Below are positions 49,395-51,241 of a DNA stretch of 51,241 nucleotides, one piece after another (within the stretch, counting starts at the first letter, position 1; each line of letters begins with the position of its first letter). The DNA lies in contig JAUZQZ010000002.1 of NCBI GenBank assembly GCA_030950745.1, positions 1 through 51,241 on the forward strand, read 5' to 3'. The position numbers and the translations under genes were made by a program. The notes beneath the pieces were generated by a model. It had not been told where the DNA came from. It worked only from the letters and a program-made list of their open reading frames with translations, and made no database searches. The stretch comes from Mariprofundaceae bacterium (GTDB taxonomy: Bacteria > Pseudomonadota > Zetaproteobacteria > Mariprofundales > Mariprofundaceae).

Positions 49395-50494
49395 TGGATA
49401 TGCCTCATAATCTTGTCTGTTTCCATCATAAACCGTGTATTTTCCTTCTCTGTACCCACCGTAATGCGCATATAGTCGGGCATGCCATAGGGAGCAAGCG
49501 GACGCGGGATGATGCCTGTGTTTTCAAGCGCCTGCAAAATTTCCATGCTGCGGGGATGTTTGAGCAGCACAAAGTTCCCGTGCGATTTTCCTCCCAGAAG
49601 GCTGTGCTCCGCTAGAAAGTCTTGCAATTTCTCCCGCTCATCCAGCGTGACTTTTACCTTATTAAGTATCCAATCCGTGTCATCCAGTGCTGCATGCGCC
49701 GCCTTCTGGGCAAGCAGATTGACATTGAAGGGTTCACGGAAACGATTGATGAGCGCAAGTGTTTCGGCATCGCCAACCCCATAACCCACGCGCAGACCTG
49801 CCAACCCGTATGCCTTGGAAAAGGTTCGGCAAGTGACCAGTCCGGGATGAGCAAGTCGACCGATGGAATCGCCAATCGTTGCCGATGTGTATTCGTAATA
49901 AGCCTCGTCCAGTACCACAACAACATGGCGTGGCAGTTGATCGAGAAATACCTGAATGGCGGCAAGATCATGCAGCGTGCCGGTGGGGTTGTTTGGGTTG
50001 GCCATGCAAAGAATACTGGTTCGGTCCGTTACGGCGCGGGCCATCGCATCCAGGTCGTGGGAAAGACCGTCGGCCTCCGGCACGGCGATACCGCTTGCAC
50101 CTGCCGCAACCGCCGCCAGCGCATACACGATAAAAGCGTGCTCGGAATACACCACTTCATCTCCAGGCCCGGCAAACGTGCGAATGATCAGTTCCAGCAC
50201 TTCGTTGGATCCGTTGCCGAGCAGGATGTTTTCCGGTTTGACGCCATGTTTGTCCGCCAGTGCGGCTTTGAGTTCTCCTGCGTCCCCGTCAGGATAGCGA
50301 TGCACCTTGCCAGCATGGTTACGGATAGCTTCAATGGCTTTGGGTGAGGGACCATGCGGATTTTCGTTGGAAGCCAGTTTAATGGCCGAAGCCAATCCTT
50401 TCTCTTGCAATAATTGTTCCACGGGTTTCCCTGGAATGTAGGGGTGCAGGGATGCGCATTGCTGTACAGCGCGCCGGGACCAGTCGATATTCAT
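49391..50494 (-). CDS. hisC: Histidinol-phosphate aminotransferase
   Basis: LHPYIPGKPVEQLLQEKGLASAIKLASNENPHGPSPKAIEAI; VLDEAYYEY; CRTFSKAYGLAGLRVGYGV. Confidence 0.94.
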   Translation of the reverse strand: MNIDWSRRAVQQCASLHPYIPGKPVEQLLQEKGLASAIKLASNENPHGPSPKAIEAIRNHAGKVHRYPDGDAGELKAALADKHGVKPENILLGNGSNEVLELIIRTFAGPGDEVVYSEHAFIVYALAAVAAGASGIAVPEADGLSHDLDAMARAVTDRTSILCMANPNNPTGTLHDLAAIQVFLDQLPRHVVVVLDEAYYEYTSATIGDSIGRLAHPGLVTCRTFSKAYGLAGLRVGYGVGDAETLALINRFREPFNVNLLAQKAAHAALDDTDWILNKVKVTLDEREKLQDFLAEHSLLGGKSHGNFVLLKHPRSMEILQALENTGIIPRPLAPYGMPDYMRITVGTEKENTRFMMETDKIMRHIQ

Positions 50495-50673
50495 TAATTC
50501 GTTTTCAACTCCTGAGAAAATCACAGACGCCTACTTTAGCAGACCCGCAAGAATATACAGCTACCAGAATGCCTGAAATTCATTGTCTGGAATCAAAAAA
50601 AGACACACGACACGCATTGTCGTACCATGCCGCACTATCTCCTCTGGAAGACATTTAGTCATAGGAGGCCAGC

Positions 50674-51021
50674 ATGGCAGTTCGACGCAGAAGAAGGATT
50701 TCAACGCCAGTCATCGACGCCCAGGATGAATATCACGCCCTGATTGACACATGGATGCTGCACATGCTGCTCGGCAGCGTTGTGGCCTTTCGCGGTTTCT
50801 TTGATATGAAGCGTGGATTTGTCGACAGCAAAGTCTCGGACAAAGATCAAAGGGCCATTACAACTATACGGAACCTTGCTCCGGGAGACTTCGCCGCTGT
50901 GAAAAAACGGCTGGCAATATTGAGTCAGGATGCAACGGCGGAAACACTTATCGCGGGTCTGAAAGAGGAATGCGCCATCAAGGGCAATCAACCGGCAGCC
51001 TGCATCGGATTTGCTGCATGA
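50674..51021 (+). CDS. Small hypothetical protein
   Basis: 115-aa ORF with AGGAGG upstream of ATG; no recognised domain. Confidence 0.6.
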   Translation: MAVRRRRRISTPVIDAQDEYHALIDTWMLHMLLGSVVAFRGFFDMKRGFVDSKVSDKDQRAITTIRNLAPGDFAAVKKRLAILSQDATAETLIAGLKEECAIKGNQPAACIGFAA

Positions 51022-51143
51022 GAATATACCTCCATAAATGAAACGCTCAATAGAAAAGGTGTGACCTAGATCCTGCAAACTGATTGGCCTATAAAGGTGG
51101 AAAAGGTAGACTCCTCAATGAGTTAGCCACTCAATAAAAAACC

Positions 51144-51197
51144 AATGGAAAAGGGGACGCTTCCCTTTACAATGGAAAAGGGGACGCTTCCCTTTAA
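51144..51197. repeat. REP-like 27-bp tandem duplicate AATGGAAAAGGGGACGCTTCCCTTTAC
   Basis: Two adjacent units (51144-51170 and 51171-51197) 26/27 identical; each contains palindromic AAAGGG-N7-CCCTTT. Confidence 0.85.
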
Positions 51198-51241
51198 CTG
51201 GAAGCGAAAAGCTGCGGGTCGACAATTCTTCAATGTTGTCC

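Overview
The 51.2 kb window is a mostly ordinary proteobacterial chromosome with dense housekeeping operons and several accessory or signalling modules. Left to right: a pyruvate dehydrogenase operon (pdhA-pdhB-pdhC-lpd, minus strand; lpd runs off the left edge); a cyclic-nucleotide-binding-domain protein; a SulP transporter; a SUI1-like protein; a CIRCE-controlled groESL; hda/AI-2E transporter/pgsA/DUF2066/sspB; RNase P RNA; a brnTA toxin-antitoxin pair; PFOR (nifJ) with a DHOD-like partner; an RND-TolC efflux pair with a divergent MarR regulator; efp; an orphan NrtA-like binding protein with a hybrid histidine kinase; mpl; tRNA-Ser(CGA); a eukaryote-like signalling cluster (class III cyclase, CHASE2-Ser/Thr kinase, PP2C phosphatase, tandem-FHA protein); dgt; pyrF-lapB-lapA-ihfB-rpsA-cmk-aroA-tyrA-hisC; and REP-like repeats at the right edge. 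There is no CRISPR array and no prophage or intact IS element. The points most worth a second look are: the kinase/phosphatase/FHA/cyclase cluster; the orphan binding-protein/sensor-kinase pair, whose best start codon appears to be non-canonical; a possible structured RNA with mutually exclusive hairpins after tRNA-Ser; a MITE-like repeat family bracketing the CNB-domain gene; paired hairpin repeats upstream of both lipoyl-domain genes in the PDH operon; and a probable leaderless brnT with an operator at its start codon. All functional calls come from reading translated motifs; no database search was run.
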